From positions 1 through 46,310 of the forward strand of contig CAMSTW010000020.1 of the NCBI GenBank assembly GCA_947063855.1: DNA of 46,310 nt, in the 5' to 3' direction. The notes below the pieces were generated by a model. It was not told where the DNA came from and ran no database searches. It worked only from the letters and a program-made list of their open reading frames with translations. A program made the translations under genes and the position numbers. Source of the DNA: an uncultured Dorea sp. GTDB taxonomy: Bacteria; Bacillota; Clostridia; Lachnospirales; Lachnospiraceae. Shown piece by piece: positions 18,209 to 26,708 of this stretch (the first letter of the stretch is position 1; each line of letters opens with the position of its first letter).

Positions 18209-19402
18209 CTATCTTGAGGCTTTTGCGGCCAGCGCCGCGTTGTGCCTCTTCAATAGTGAGTGTATCTTGTCCGTAGGATTCAGGACATTGCCAATCGAGA
18301 TGTCATGATTCATGGAATCAATGATCAGGGCAATGAACTTGCTCATGTCGGCAACCACGAAGTATGGCTTCTCATAGGCTGCCGGGGGAAGGTATGTAAG
18401 GTTCGTGGTAATGACGCGGTCAATATAACCCTTATTATAGTAATCGTCAAATATGTCAAAGCCTTCGGTAAAGAGCCCAAAGGTAGTACATACGAAGACC
18501 CGGGCCGCGCCCCGCTCCTTGACCTGCCGGGCCACATCCAGCATACTCTCGCCGGAGGAGATCATATCGTCTACGATGATTACATGCTTTCCATGGACAT
18601 CGTCTCCAAGGAATTCATGGGCGACGATAGGGTTCTTGCCCTTTACTACGGTAGAATAATCGCGCCGCTTGTAGAAGGTGCCCATATTCACGCCTGTTAC
18701 GTTGGAGAAATATATGGCGCGGTGCATAGCGCCTTCATCCGGGCTTATGATCATCAGGTGCTCTTTGTCGACAATAAGGTCCGGCTCCGCGCGCAGCAGC
18801 GCCTTCATAAACTGGTAAGGCGGGTTGAAGCTGTCGAACCCGTGGAGCGGAATGGAATTCTGAACCCTGGGATCGTGAGCGTCAAAGGTAATGATGTTGT
18901 CGACACCCATATCCGTCAGTTCCTGAAGCGCCAGAGCACAGTCTAAGGATTCTCTCTTGGTGCGCTTATGCTGGCGGCTCTCATACAGAAACGGCATGAT
19001 CACGTTCAGGCGGTGCGCCTTGCCGTTGGCGGCCGAGATGATGCGCTTCAGATCCTGATAATGGTCATCCGGTGACATATGGTTTGGATGTCCGTTGACG
19101 GTGTAGGTCAGACTGTAATTACATACGTCGACCATAATAAACAGATCCTTCCCCCGGATGGATTCTGCAATCAGCCCTTTGGCTTCCCCGGAACCAAAGC
19201 GGGGGCAATTGCATCTGACCAGATAATTATCCAGCTGATAGCTGGAGAAAAGGGGAGAATTCAGATTCTCGTCCAATGTCTCCTGGCGAAAGGTTACAAT
19301 GTAGTTATTTACCTTCCTGGCAAGGTCCTTGCAGGAATCCAGAGCGGCAATCTTAAGCGGGGCCGCCGGAAGAATGGTTTCCATCAGTTTGATATTCGGC
19401 AT
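18209..19402 (-). CDS. prs: Ribose-phosphate pyrophosphokinase (long form)
   Basis: Makes phosphoribosyl pyrophosphate from ribose-5-phosphate and ATP for nucleotide, histidine and NAD synthesis. The PRPP-binding loop VIIVDDMISSGESMLDVARQ is clear, and MPFLYESRQHKRTKRESLD and ITFDAHDPRVQNSIP match the ATP/ribose sites of the family. At 397 residues it is about 80 longer than classical Prs, with extra sequence at the N-terminus and in the middle; this long variant is seen in Lachnospiraceae. The start has AGGAGA about 7 bases upstream. It is alone on the minus strand. The phosphoribosyltransferase-type fold is certain; that it is the genome's main Prs is likely but not shown. Confidence 0.88.
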   Translation of the reverse strand: MPNIKLMETILPAAPLKIAALDSCKDLARKVNNYIVTFRQETLDENLNSPLFSSYQLDNYLVRCNCPRFGSGEAKGLIAESIRGKDLFIMVDVCNYSLTYTVNGHPNHMSPDDHYQDLKRIISAANGKAHRLNVIMPFLYESRQHKRTKRESLDCALALQELTDMGVDNIITFDAHDPRVQNSIPLHGFDSFNPPYQFMKALLRAEPDLIVDKEHLMIISPDEGAMHRAIYFSNVTGVNMGTFYKRRDYSTVVKGKNPIVAHEFLGDDVHGKHVIIVDDMISSGESMLDVARQVKERGAARVFVCTTFGLFTEGFDIFDDYYNKGYIDRVITTNLTYLPPAAYEKPYFVVADMSKFIALIIDSMNHDISIGNVLNPTDKIHSLLKRHNAALAAKASR

Positions 19403-19559
19403 ATTTGTCTCCTATAGTTGTTTTTCAGTACACTAGAGCATGTGGGACGACCTCTTGCAAAAAGTAATTTTCAAACATGCTCTTAAGATATTTATATCAC
19501 TATTGAGGGGAGATGGTCAACCTTAGATTTTTCGAATGTGTGAAAATTTGCCAGCTTTA

Positions 19560-19609
19560 TGGCTGAGGTGTTGTTCAAGGGACGGAAGTTGGGGGATGTC
19601 CTTTCTGTA
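19560..19609 (+). repeat. Truncated copy of the structured intergenic repeat
   Basis: About 50 bases including GTTCAAGGGACGGAAGTTGG match the first ~45 bases of the full copies at 7770 and 23063, up to the 5' arm of the outer helix (GGGGGATGTCCTTTCT). After that the sequence diverges and the pairing 3' arm is absent. It lies in the 290-base prs to radical-SAM gap; I see nothing else firm in that gap. Confidence 0.65.
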
Positions 19610-19693
19610 AGCACCCTTAAGTAACCGGCTATGGTAATTGGAGCGGGGATATGTTATACTTGTTTATAAAGAAGTCGGGGAGAATGGTGAGAA

Positions 19694-21037
19694 ATGAGTG
19701 CAGGAAAGCATGAGCATATAATAAAGAGTGTACTTCCGGGCAGTATTGCAGAGGAACTGGAGATCGAGGCGGGGGATAAGCTGATCGCCGTTAATAATTG
19801 TGAGATAGAGGATGTTTTCGACTATCATTATTATACCAATGAGGAGGAACTGGTGCTCTTGATCGAGAAGCCGGACGGTGAGGAATGGGAACTTGAGATC
19901 GAGAAGGAGTATGAAGAGGACCTGGGGATTGAGTTTGAACAGGGGCTGATGGATGAGTACCGCTCCTGCAGGAACCGGTGTATGTTCTGCTTTATCGACC
20001 AGATGCCGGAGGGGATGCGGGATACCCTGTATTTTAAGGATGATGATTCCAGGCTGTCCTTTCTGCAGGGGAATTATGTGACCCTTACGAATATGAGTGA
20101 CCACGATATTGAACGCATCGTGAGATACCATCTGGAACCCATTAATATATCCTTCCACACGACCAACCCTGAATTAAGATGCAGGATGCTTCACAACCGG
20201 TTTGCGGGGGAGGCTCTTAAGAAGGTGGACAGGCTCTGTGAAGGCGGTATCCTGATGAACGGGCAGATCGTGCTGTGCAAAGGGATCAATGACGGGGAAG
20301 AGTTAGAGCGCAGCATCCGCGATCTGACGAAGTATATCCCATGTCTGCAGAGTGTGTCGGTGGTGCCGGTGGGGCTTACCAGATACAGGGAAGGATTGTA
20401 TCCGCTTGAGCCCTTTCAGAAGGAAGACGCCAGGAAAGTCCTTGAGACAATCCACGGATGGCAGGAGAGGATCTATGAGGAATACGGAACGCATTTCATC
20501 CATGCGGGTGATGAGTGGTATATCCTTGCCGGGGAGGAGCTGCCGGGGGAAGAACGGTATGACGGATATCTGCAGCTGGAGAACGGCGTAGGGATGCTGC
20601 GGCTGCTTGAGGATGAGTTTCAGGAGGCGTACGAGGGGGCGAAGGGAGACGAAAAAGTAAGAGAAGTCTCTATAGCGACCGGATTGCTGGCGGCTCCATA
20701 TATCCGGAGGATGGCGAAGCGGCTGACAGCCAGGTATCCGAAGACTAAGATACACGTGTATCCGATCCGGAATGATTTCTTTGGAGAGCTGATTACGGTC
20801 TCCGGACTGATCACAGGGCAGGACCTGATCACCCAGCTTAAGGGACAGGAATTAGGAGAGAAGCTTCTGCTTCCCTGCAATATGTTCCGAAGCGGGGAAG
20901 AGGTATTTCTTGACGACGTTACGCTTGGGGAGGTCAAAGAGGCTTTACAAGTGCGGGCGTATATTGTAAAATCAAGCGGACGAGATCTCATGGAAGCGAT
21001 CATTGCGGACTCGGTATATAGCAATGAGAGCAGATAA
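19694..21037 (+). CDS. Radical SAM protein with PDZ-like and DUF512 domains
   Basis: Function unknown. The 447-residue product has an N-terminal PDZ-like domain (about 5-75, VLPGSIAEELEIEAGDKLIAVN) and a radical SAM 4Fe-4S motif CxxxCxxC at C92, C96 and C99 (CRNRCMFCF). The radical SAM core (NYVTLTNMSDHDIERIV, NISFHTTNPELR) is followed by a C-terminal DUF512-type region (DVTLGEVKEAL near the end). This domain order is a recognised family found next to der in Clostridia and in cyanobacteria. Its conserved place with der and plsY suggests a housekeeping role, but no reaction is known to me. It starts a co-directional run with der 30 bases downstream. Confidence 0.9.
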   Translation: MSAGKHEHIIKSVLPGSIAEELEIEAGDKLIAVNNCEIEDVFDYHYYTNEEELVLLIEKPDGEEWELEIEKEYEEDLGIEFEQGLMDEYRSCRNRCMFCFIDQMPEGMRDTLYFKDDDSRLSFLQGNYVTLTNMSDHDIERIVRYHLEPINISFHTTNPELRCRMLHNRFAGEALKKVDRLCEGGILMNGQIVLCKGINDGEELERSIRDLTKYIPCLQSVSVVPVGLTRYREGLYPLEPFQKEDARKVLETIHGWQERIYEEYGTHFIHAGDEWYILAGEELPGEERYDGYLQLENGVGMLRLLEDEFQEAYEGAKGDEKVREVSIATGLLAAPYIRRMAKRLTARYPKTKIHVYPIRNDFFGELITVSGLITGQDLITQLKGQELGEKLLLPCNMFRSGEEVFLDDVTLGEVKEALQVRAYIVKSSGRDLMEAIIADSVYSNESR

Positions 21038-21067
21038 GAGAATAGATAAAAGAACAGGAGACAGAAT

Positions 21068-22396
21068 ATGAGTAAACCAGTAGTGGCAATCGTAGGAAGG
21101 CCTAATGTAGGCAAGTCAACACTTTTTAACGCGCTGGCCGGCGAGATGATTTCCATTGTCAAGGATACGCCCGGGGTGACCAGGGACCGTATCTACGAGG
21201 ATGTCTCATGGCTTGATAAGGAATTTACACTGGTAGATACCGGAGGTATCGAACCGGAGAGCAAAGATATCATACTGTCCCAGATGCGGGAACAGGCGCA
21301 GATCGCCATTGATACGGCAGATGTGATCATATTTCTGACGGATGTGCGTCAGGGACTTGTGGACGCAGACTCTAAGGTGGCGGATATGCTGAGGAAATCA
21401 GCGAAGCCGGTGGTGCTGGTGGTGAATAAGGTGGACAGCTTCGAGAAATTCATGACGGATGTGTATGAATTCTACAATCTTGGGATTGGCGACCCAATGC
21501 CTGTCTCATCGGCGTCCCGTCTTGGGATCGGCGATATGCTGGATGAGGTGGTGAAGCATTTCCCGGAAGGAGCGGGAGAAGAAGAGGAGGACGACAGACC
21601 CCGTGTGGCGATTGTCGGTAAGCCCAATGTCGGTAAATCTTCCATCATCAATAAGCTTCTCGGCGAGCAGCGGGTGATCGTGTCGGATATCGCGGGGACC
21701 ACCAGAGACGCCATAGACACGGATATTGTGTATAATGGAAAGGAATATGTGTTCATAGACACGGCGGGGCTTCGCAGGAAGAGCAAGATTAAGGAAGAGC
21801 TGGAACGCTACAGCATCATCCGTGCGGTGTCTGCGGTGGAGCGCGCCGATGTGGTGCTGATGGTGATTGACGCGGTGGAGGGTGTGACGGAACAGGATGC
21901 CAAGATTGCCGGGATCGCCCATGAACGCGGGAAGGGGATTATCATTGTGGTCAACAAGTGGGACGCCATCGAGAAGAATGATAAGACCATGCGGGAGTAT
22001 GAAGCGGAGGTACGCCGGGTGCTCTCATTCATGCCTTATGCGCAGATCATGTATGTGTCCGCTAAGACCGGACAGCGCCTGGTCAAGCTGTATGATATGA
22101 TTGACATGGTGATCGAGAACCAGTCCCTGCGTGTGGCGACCGGCGTGCTTAACGAGATTATGATGGAAGCGGTGGCGATGCAGCAGCCGCCGTCTGACAA
22201 GGGAAAGAGGCTGAAGCTTTATTATATCACGCAGGTATCGGTGAAGCCGCCGACATTCGTGATCTTTGTAAATGACAGGGAATTGATGCATTTTTCCTAT
22301 ACCAGGTATCTGGAGAATAAGATCCGGGAGGCGTTCGGGTTCAAAGGGACTTCATTGAAATTCTTCATAAGAGAGAGAAAAGAAAAGGGGCGTTAA
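21068..22396 (+). CDS. der: Ribosome-assembly GTPase Der (EngA)
   Basis: Essential double GTPase that acts in 50S ribosomal subunit maturation. The 442-residue product has two GTPase domains, each with a Walker A motif (GRPNVGKS at residues 10-17; GKPNVGKS near 185), DTGG or DTAG switch motifs and NKVD/NKWD guanine-specificity motifs. A C-terminal KH-like domain follows ([30 protein letters not shown] region). The start has an AGGAGA site. plsY starts one base after the stop. Confidence 0.98.
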   Translation: MSKPVVAIVGRPNVGKSTLFNALAGEMISIVKDTPGVTRDRIYEDVSWLDKEFTLVDTGGIEPESKDIILSQMREQAQIAIDTADVIIFLTDVRQGLVDADSKVADMLRKSAKPVVLVVNKVDSFEKFMTDVYEFYNLGIGDPMPVSSASRLGIGDMLDEVVKHFPEGAGEEEEDDRPRVAIVGKPNVGKSSIINKLLGEQRVIVSDIAGTTRDAIDTDIVYNGKEYVFIDTAGLRRKSKIKEELERYSIIRAVSAVERADVVLMVIDAVEGVTEQDAKIAGIAHERGKGIIIVVNKWDAIEKNDKTMREYEAEVRRVLSFMPYAQIMYVSAKTGQRLVKLYDMIDMVIENQSLRVATGVLNEIMMEAVAMQQPPSDKGKRLKLYYITQVSVKPPTFVIFVNDRELMHFSYTRYLENKIREAFGFKGTSLKFFIRERKEKGR

Positions 22397-22397
22397 T

Positions 22398-23042
22398 ATG
22401 GAACGGTTGGTAAGTGTGGTAATCGGTTATGTGTTTGGGTTGTTGCAGACGGGATACCTGTATGGAAAGATACACCACGTGGATATCCGCAAGCAGGGAA
22501 GCGGGAATGCGGGAACGACCAATGCGCTTCGGACGATGGGATGGAGAGCGGGAGTGGTGACGCTGCTTGGCGACGCCTTCAAGTGCGTATTTGCGGTGCT
22601 GCTGGTGCGTTTCATCTATAAAGAATCACATGGGGACATGCTGCCGCTTCTGTCTATGTACGCGGGTATGGGCGCGGTTCTGGGACATAACTATCCGTTC
22701 TATATGAAGTTCAAGGGCGGAAAAGGGATTGCGACCACGGCAGGGCTTCTGTTAAGCACGACCAATGCGTGGATGGTGCTGATCTGTCTGTGTGTATTCT
22801 TAGGGATTGTGGCCGGGACGAAGTATGTGTCGGTGGGATCTCTGGTGGTGGTGATCCTTTATCTTGGGGAAGTCATCTATCTGGGGCAGACCGGGGCGTA
22901 TGGGATCGCGCAGAATTATCTCTATGAGATGTACGGGATCGCGGCGTTTCTGATGGTGTCGGCGTTCTTCAAGCACAGGGCGAATATAGGGAGGCTGATG
23001 GCAGGGACGGAGAATAAGCTGAGCGTCGGAAAGAGTAAGTGA
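22398..23042 (+). CDS. plsY: Acyl-phosphate:glycerol-3-phosphate acyltransferase
   Basis: Integral membrane enzyme that transfers an acyl chain from acyl-phosphate to glycerol-3-phosphate, the first acylation in phospholipid synthesis. The 214-residue product has about five hydrophobic segments and the family motifs GSGNAGTTNALRTMG, GHNYPFYMKFKGGKGIATT and a C-terminal HRANIGRLMAGTENKL. It is tightly linked to der upstream. gpsA, which makes its substrate glycerol-3-phosphate, follows after the structured repeat. Confidence 0.97.
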   Translation: MERLVSVVIGYVFGLLQTGYLYGKIHHVDIRKQGSGNAGTTNALRTMGWRAGVVTLLGDAFKCVFAVLLVRFIYKESHGDMLPLLSMYAGMGAVLGHNYPFYMKFKGGKGIATTAGLLLSTTNAWMVLICLCVFLGIVAGTKYVSVGSLVVVILYLGEVIYLGQTGAYGIAQNYLYEMYGIAAFLMVSAFFKHRANIGRLMAGTENKLSVGKSK

Positions 23043-23062
23043 GTATAATAATTTCCATCTGT

Positions 23063-23307
23063 ACGGCTGGGATGTTGTTCGAGGGACGGAAGTTGGGATA
23101 TGCCCTTCCTAACGCAGACTGGGCAACACTCCGGTGAGCTAACGACTAACTGAGACTAAGACTCTCAGGAATGCCTTCGAGCCTAAGTCTTCGTAAGTCG
23201 TGGATCTCACCTCCGTTAAAAGCGCCCTCGAATGTCTGCTTATAGGAAGGGCATATCCAAACTTCCTGTGCGCTGGAAATGGGTTCACAACCGCACAGGT
23301 GGAAAAT
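23063..23307 (+). repeat. Structured intergenic repeat, copy 2 (candidate non-coding RNA)
   Basis: Full-length partner of the element at 7770-8014, filling the plsY-gpsA gap. Nested helices: outer 23093-23110 with 23244-23260 (17 pairs, one bulge), GCAGAC 23114-23119 with GTCTGC 23234-23239, GGGC 23121-23124 with GCCC 23224-23227, GGTGAG 23133-23138 with CTCACC 23206-23211, ACGACT 23142-23147 with AGTCGT 23196-23201, then the apical region with the conserved ACTCTCAGGAATGCC. The 3' hairpin is CCTGTGCG 23265-23272 with CGCACAGG 23292-23299. Compared with copy 1, both arms change together in the outer, GGTGAG and ACGACT helices. The family is unknown to me. A coding frame can be read through part of it into gpsA but has no ribosome site. 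Confidence 0.78.
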
Positions 23308-23365
23308 TTCTACCTGTACGGCTGGGTGTTGTTCAAGGGATGGAAGTGGATTTATAATTGTACAG
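23307..23365 (+). repeat. Tandem truncated copy of the structured repeat
   Basis: Immediately after copy 2 the first ~55 bases of the element start again (CTGTACGGCTGGGTGTTGTTC, then AAGGGATGGAAGT), 256 bases downstream of the same sequence at 23051. It breaks off before the helices and runs into the gpsA leader. The junction forms the palindrome ACAGGTGGAAA/TTTCTACCTGT. Confidence 0.7.
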
Positions 23366-23397
23366 GGGGAAGAATTATAGAAAGGAGCAGGAAAGGT

Positions 23398-24411
23398 ATG
23401 GCGAATGTAGGTATTATGGGAGCGGGGAGCTGGGGGACGGCGCTGGCTCTGCTGCTTCACAGGAATGGGCACCGGGTAACGGTGTGGTCCATAAGTGAAG
23501 AGGAAGTAAAGATGCTGTCGGAGAAGAGGGAGCATGTGAGTAAGCTGCCCGGGGTAAAGATTCCGGAGGATATGGCGTTCACGACAGATGTGGAGAGCAC
23601 TGTGAAGGGAAAGGACTTTCTTGTGCTGGCGGTGCCGTCTCCCTTTACGCGGAATACGGCCCGCAGTATGAGTCCCTATGTGGCAGAAGGACAGATTATC
23701 GTTGATGTGGCGAAGGGGATTGAGGAGAGTACGCTGATGACCCTTTCCCAGCAGATTGAGCAGGAGATTCCGCAGGCGGATGTGGCGGTTCTCTCAGGGC
23801 CAAGCCATGCGGAAGAGGTTGGACGGGGCCTGCCGACCATCGTGGTAGTGGGTTCGAAGAAGGAAGAGACAGCCAGGTATCTGCAGGAGATGTTCATGAA
23901 TGAGGTGTTCCGTGTATACACCAGTCCGGATATGCTTGGCATGGAGCTTGGAGGCTCTCTTAAGAATGTGATTGCCCTTGCCGCCGGAATCGCGGACGGG
24001 CTGGGATACGGCGATAACACGAAGGCGGCGCTGATCACCAGAGGGATTGCGGAGATTGCACGGCTGGGCGTGAAGATGGGCGGCGCCATCGAGAGCTTTA
24101 CCGGGCTTACGGGAATCGGCGACCTGATCGTAACCTGCGCCAGCGTCCACAGCCGTAACCGGAAGGCAGGCTACCTTATGGGACAGGGACGGACTATGCA
24201 GGAAGCGATGGATGAAGTGCAGATGGTAGTGGAGGGCGTATACTCGGCCAAAGCCGCCGTGAAGCTTGGGAAGAAATATGAAGTATCTCTTCCGATTATT
24301 GATAAGGTAAGCGAAGTATTGTTTGAAGGAAAGGATCCGAGAGAAGCAGTAAACGAACTGATGCTTAGGGACGGCAGGACCGAGCATAATGCGCTGCATT
24401 GGGAGCGGTAG
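23398..24411 (+). CDS. gpsA: Glycerol-3-phosphate dehydrogenase [NAD(P)+]
   Basis: Reduces dihydroxyacetone phosphate to sn-glycerol-3-phosphate for phospholipid synthesis. The product is 337 residues. It begins MANVGIMGAGSWGTALALLL (Rossmann NAD site) and contains FLVLAVPSPFTRNTARSM, AVLSGPSHAEEVGRGLPTIV, the catalytic Lys region GGSLKNVIALAAGIADGLGYGDN and GLTGIGDLIVTCAS. I chose ATG 23398, with AAAGGAG about 11 bases upstream; the frame is open further upstream only through the repeat. Its last codons (ALHWER) and stop lie inside the first unit of a 40-bp tandem repeat, so the C-terminus may have been changed by that repeat. Confidence 0.97.
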   Translation: MANVGIMGAGSWGTALALLLHRNGHRVTVWSISEEEVKMLSEKREHVSKLPGVKIPEDMAFTTDVESTVKGKDFLVLAVPSPFTRNTARSMSPYVAEGQIIVDVAKGIEESTLMTLSQQIEQEIPQADVAVLSGPSHAEEVGRGLPTIVVVGSKKEETARYLQEMFMNEVFRVYTSPDMLGMELGGSLKNVIALAAGIADGLGYGDNTKAALITRGIAEIARLGVKMGGAIESFTGLTGIGDLIVTCASVHSRNRKAGYLMGQGRTMQEAMDEVQMVVEGVYSAKAAVKLGKKYEVSLPIIDKVSEVLFEGKDPREAVNELMLRDGRTEHNALHWER

Positions 24412-24558
24412 CAGATACGGCCTTACAGGCAGGGAAGCATTGGGAGCGGCAGCAGATACGGCCTTACAGGCAGGAAGCATTGGGAGCGGCGGCAGATACG
24501 GCCTTACAGGCAGGAAGCATTGGGAGCGGCAGCAGAGATACGGCCTTACAGGCAGGAA
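24396..24558 (+). repeat. 40-bp tandem repeat, four units, starting inside gpsA
   Basis: Four head-to-tail units at 24396-24436 (41), 24437-24476 (40), 24477-24516 (40) and 24517-24558 (42), sharing GCATTGGGAGCGG, CAGATACGG and CCTTACAGGCAGG. The gpsA stop TAG lies in unit 1; the matching position in units 2-4 reads CAG. The near identity of the units implies recent or ongoing expansion by slippage. Confidence 0.92.
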
Positions 24559-24570
24559 TCGCTCCATACA

Positions 24571-24610
24571 GCCGGCGTGGCGCAAGTCACGCCGGTTATA
24601 GATTCTTTGT
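24571..24610 (+). terminator. Terminator hairpin after gpsA
   Basis: CCGGCGTG (24572-24579) pairs perfectly with CACGCCGG (24588-24595), followed by the imperfect T-rich tract TTATAGATTCTTTGTTCTT. It lies just past the tandem repeat. The rest of the gap to 24786 is AT-rich and shows no gene. Confidence 0.65.
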
Positions 24611-24786
24611 TCTTATGAAATTCTTAATTTCTTACAAGATTCAAGAAATATATTTTCAAGATTCCCCAAATCAGGTATTATATAAGAGTTGTGGTAAAAA
24701 GTTACGGTTTATTTACGATTCTGTGAACGGTGATATGAGAATTGATCTGTGATAGAAAGAATATACGGCGGTGAAAGAGGAACAGG

Positions 24787-26679
24787 ATGACTAGACGAGA
24801 GATAAAAGGCAGAGCGAGACAGGCAGTGAAGAGACACTATATGATTCTGGTAATGACCGGACTGATCGCCATATTTCTGGGGATACAGAGTTCAAGCTTT
24901 GACAATGCGCTGAGGATGTATTCCGGGCAGGATGAAGATATAAGTATAGATATAGAAGCGGCAGGCACAGGCATGAACTTTGAGGAAAACGGGGAAGCGC
25001 CGGATGGGGCTGACACAAGAGTTGCCATGGGAAGCACAGGACTTATGGACGTGCTGGAGCACATCATGATGGGCGATCCGGAGAAGGGCAGAGAGATCTC
25101 GGAGAAGCTCAGACAGGAGGAGATTGCAAGATCCGAGCAGGGGAACCGGATACTGGGAAGAAGCCGGGGGGCGCTATCGAAGGCGGTAAATGCGGTCACA
25201 TCAGGCTCTCTGTTCGTGATGTTTGTATCCGGCGTCAATTCTCTGTCAGGTTCTGAGAATCTGGGAAGCCTGATTCTGGTAATCCTGGCGCTTGCGGGAG
25301 TGACCGGCTTCTATGTCCTGATTGTCAATACATATGCGGTGATCTCGGCCAGGATGTTTCTGGAAGGGAGATGCTATGAGAAGCTGCCGATCCAGCGGTT
25401 CATCTTCCTGCTCCGTGCGAAGCGGTGGCTGAAGGTGACGGGGGCGATGCTTTTGCGCACCGTGTACCGGTTCTTCTGGACGCTTACGATCGTCGGCGGC
25501 ATGATCAAGTATTATTCCTATTATCTGGTGCCGTATATTCTTGCGGAGAATCCGGACCTGACAGGGCGGGAAGCCGTTACGCTGTCCAGGCGGATGATGC
25601 GGGGGCATAAGTGGGAATGTTTCGTGATGGAATGCTCCTTTCTGGGCTGGTGGATTCTGGGCGCAGTCACTATGGGACTCAGTGAAGTGCTTTTCTCGAT
25701 TCCATATCAGTCGGCGGCGTTCTGTGAATATTATATATGGCTTCGCGGAAGGGCGAAAGAGGCGGGGATACCGGGAGCAGAACTGCTGAATGACAGATTT
25801 CTTTATGAGCCGGCGCCAAGGGAAGCGCTGGAGGAAGCATATGCGGACGTGATGGAATGGAAGAAGGATCTGGAAGTGGGAATACCGGAGGCGAAGGGGA
25901 TCCGGGGGCTGTTATCGGGCTGGCTTGGGATCTCTTTGAATATTACAGAAGCAGACCGTGCTTACGAGGAGAGCCGGGAGATGCAGGTACGCCTTGGCAT
26001 GCTTGACGATGTTGTGGAGGGAAGGCTCTATCCGGTCCGGTTGTCCGGATTCCCGGAGACGAGGAGACAGAAGCGGATAGAGATGTTCCACTACATGCGG
26101 CATTATTCGGTCTGGTCCCTGATTATGCTGTTCTTTCTCTTTTCCATGCTTGGCTGGATATGGGAAGTGGGCATACATGTGGTGCTGGACGGCGTGTTCG
26201 TGAACCGCGGAACCTTTCACGGGCCATGGCTTCCAATCTATGGCGCGGGAGGGGTACTGATCCTTACCACGCTTAACAGGATCCGGAATCATCCGGTGAT
26301 AGAGTTTTTCAGCATTATGCTTGTGTGCGGAGCGGTGGAGTACGGGACGTCCTATTATCTTGAGAAAGCGTATAACGGGAAGAAATGGTGGGATTACAGC
26401 GGATATTTCCTGAACCTGAACGGGCGGATCTGTGCGGAAGGCCTGCTTGTGTTCGGGATTGGCGGGATGGTCTTCGTCTATGTCGCGGCGCCTCTTCTGG
26501 ATAACTGGATTCGGGGGATTAAAAAGCAGGCGCTGGTGTATGGTTGTCTGGCGCTTATGGGGCTTTTTCTCGCGGACTGCGTATACTCTTCAAGACATCC
26601 CAATGAAGGAAAAGGGATTACGGATTACCAGCCGCTGGCGCAAATGTGGGATTGCCGCCAATCAAGGTACGTAAGTTGA
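24787..26679 (+). CDS. Multi-pass membrane protein, DUF975-like plus CmpB-type (PF06541) domains
   Basis: Function unknown. The 630-residue product starts like DUF975 proteins (MTRREIKGRARQAVKRHY plus a helix) and carries a ~100-residue soluble loop. It then has several helices and the DUF975-type segment YILAENPDLTGREAVTLSRRMMRGHKWECF. A cytoplasmic stretch is followed by a second membrane module with FFLFSMLGWIWEVGIHVVLDG and VNRGTFHGPWLPIYGAGGVLI, which matches the putative ABC-transporter type IV (CmpB, PF06541) family. Joining both modules in one chain is the notable point. The ATG at 24787 follows GAGGAACAGG. The metallophosphoesterase gene follows after 29 bases and may be co-transcribed. 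Confidence 0.8.
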   Translation: MTRREIKGRARQAVKRHYMILVMTGLIAIFLGIQSSSFDNALRMYSGQDEDISIDIEAAGTGMNFEENGEAPDGADTRVAMGSTGLMDVLEHIMMGDPEKGREISEKLRQEEIARSEQGNRILGRSRGALSKAVNAVTSGSLFVMFVSGVNSLSGSENLGSLILVILALAGVTGFYVLIVNTYAVISARMFLEGRCYEKLPIQRFIFLLRAKRWLKVTGAMLLRTVYRFFWTLTIVGGMIKYYSYYLVPYILAENPDLTGREAVTLSRRMMRGHKWECFVMECSFLGWWILGAVTMGLSEVLFSIPYQSAAFCEYYIWLRGRAKEAGIPGAELLNDRFLYEPAPREALEEAYADVMEWKKDLEVGIPEAKGIRGLLSGWLGISLNITEADRAYEESREMQVRLGMLDDVVEGRLYPVRLSGFPETRRQKRIEMFHYMRHYSVWSLIMLFFLFSMLGWIWEVGIHVVLDGVFVNRGTFHGPWLPIYGAGGVLILTTLNRIRNHPVIEFFSIMLVCGAVEYGTSYYLEKAYNGKKWWDYSGYFLNLNGRICAEGLLVFGIGGMVFVYVAAPLLDNWIRGIKKQALVYGCLALMGLFLADCVYSSRHPNEGKGITDYQPLAQMWDCRQSRYVS

Positions 26680-26708
26680 ATTAGACAAGAAGAGGAGTAG
26701 TGATTATT

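Noticed and set aside
23200-23397. N-terminal extension of gpsA by 66 residues
   Set aside because: The extra frame is the structured repeat read by chance. ATG 23398 has a proper ribosome site and begins with the normal family N-terminus.
23794-24585. Minus-strand frame with repeated LPVRPYL peptides
   Set aside because: The peptide repeats are only the 40-bp tandem repeat read backwards, and the rest lies antisense to gpsA.
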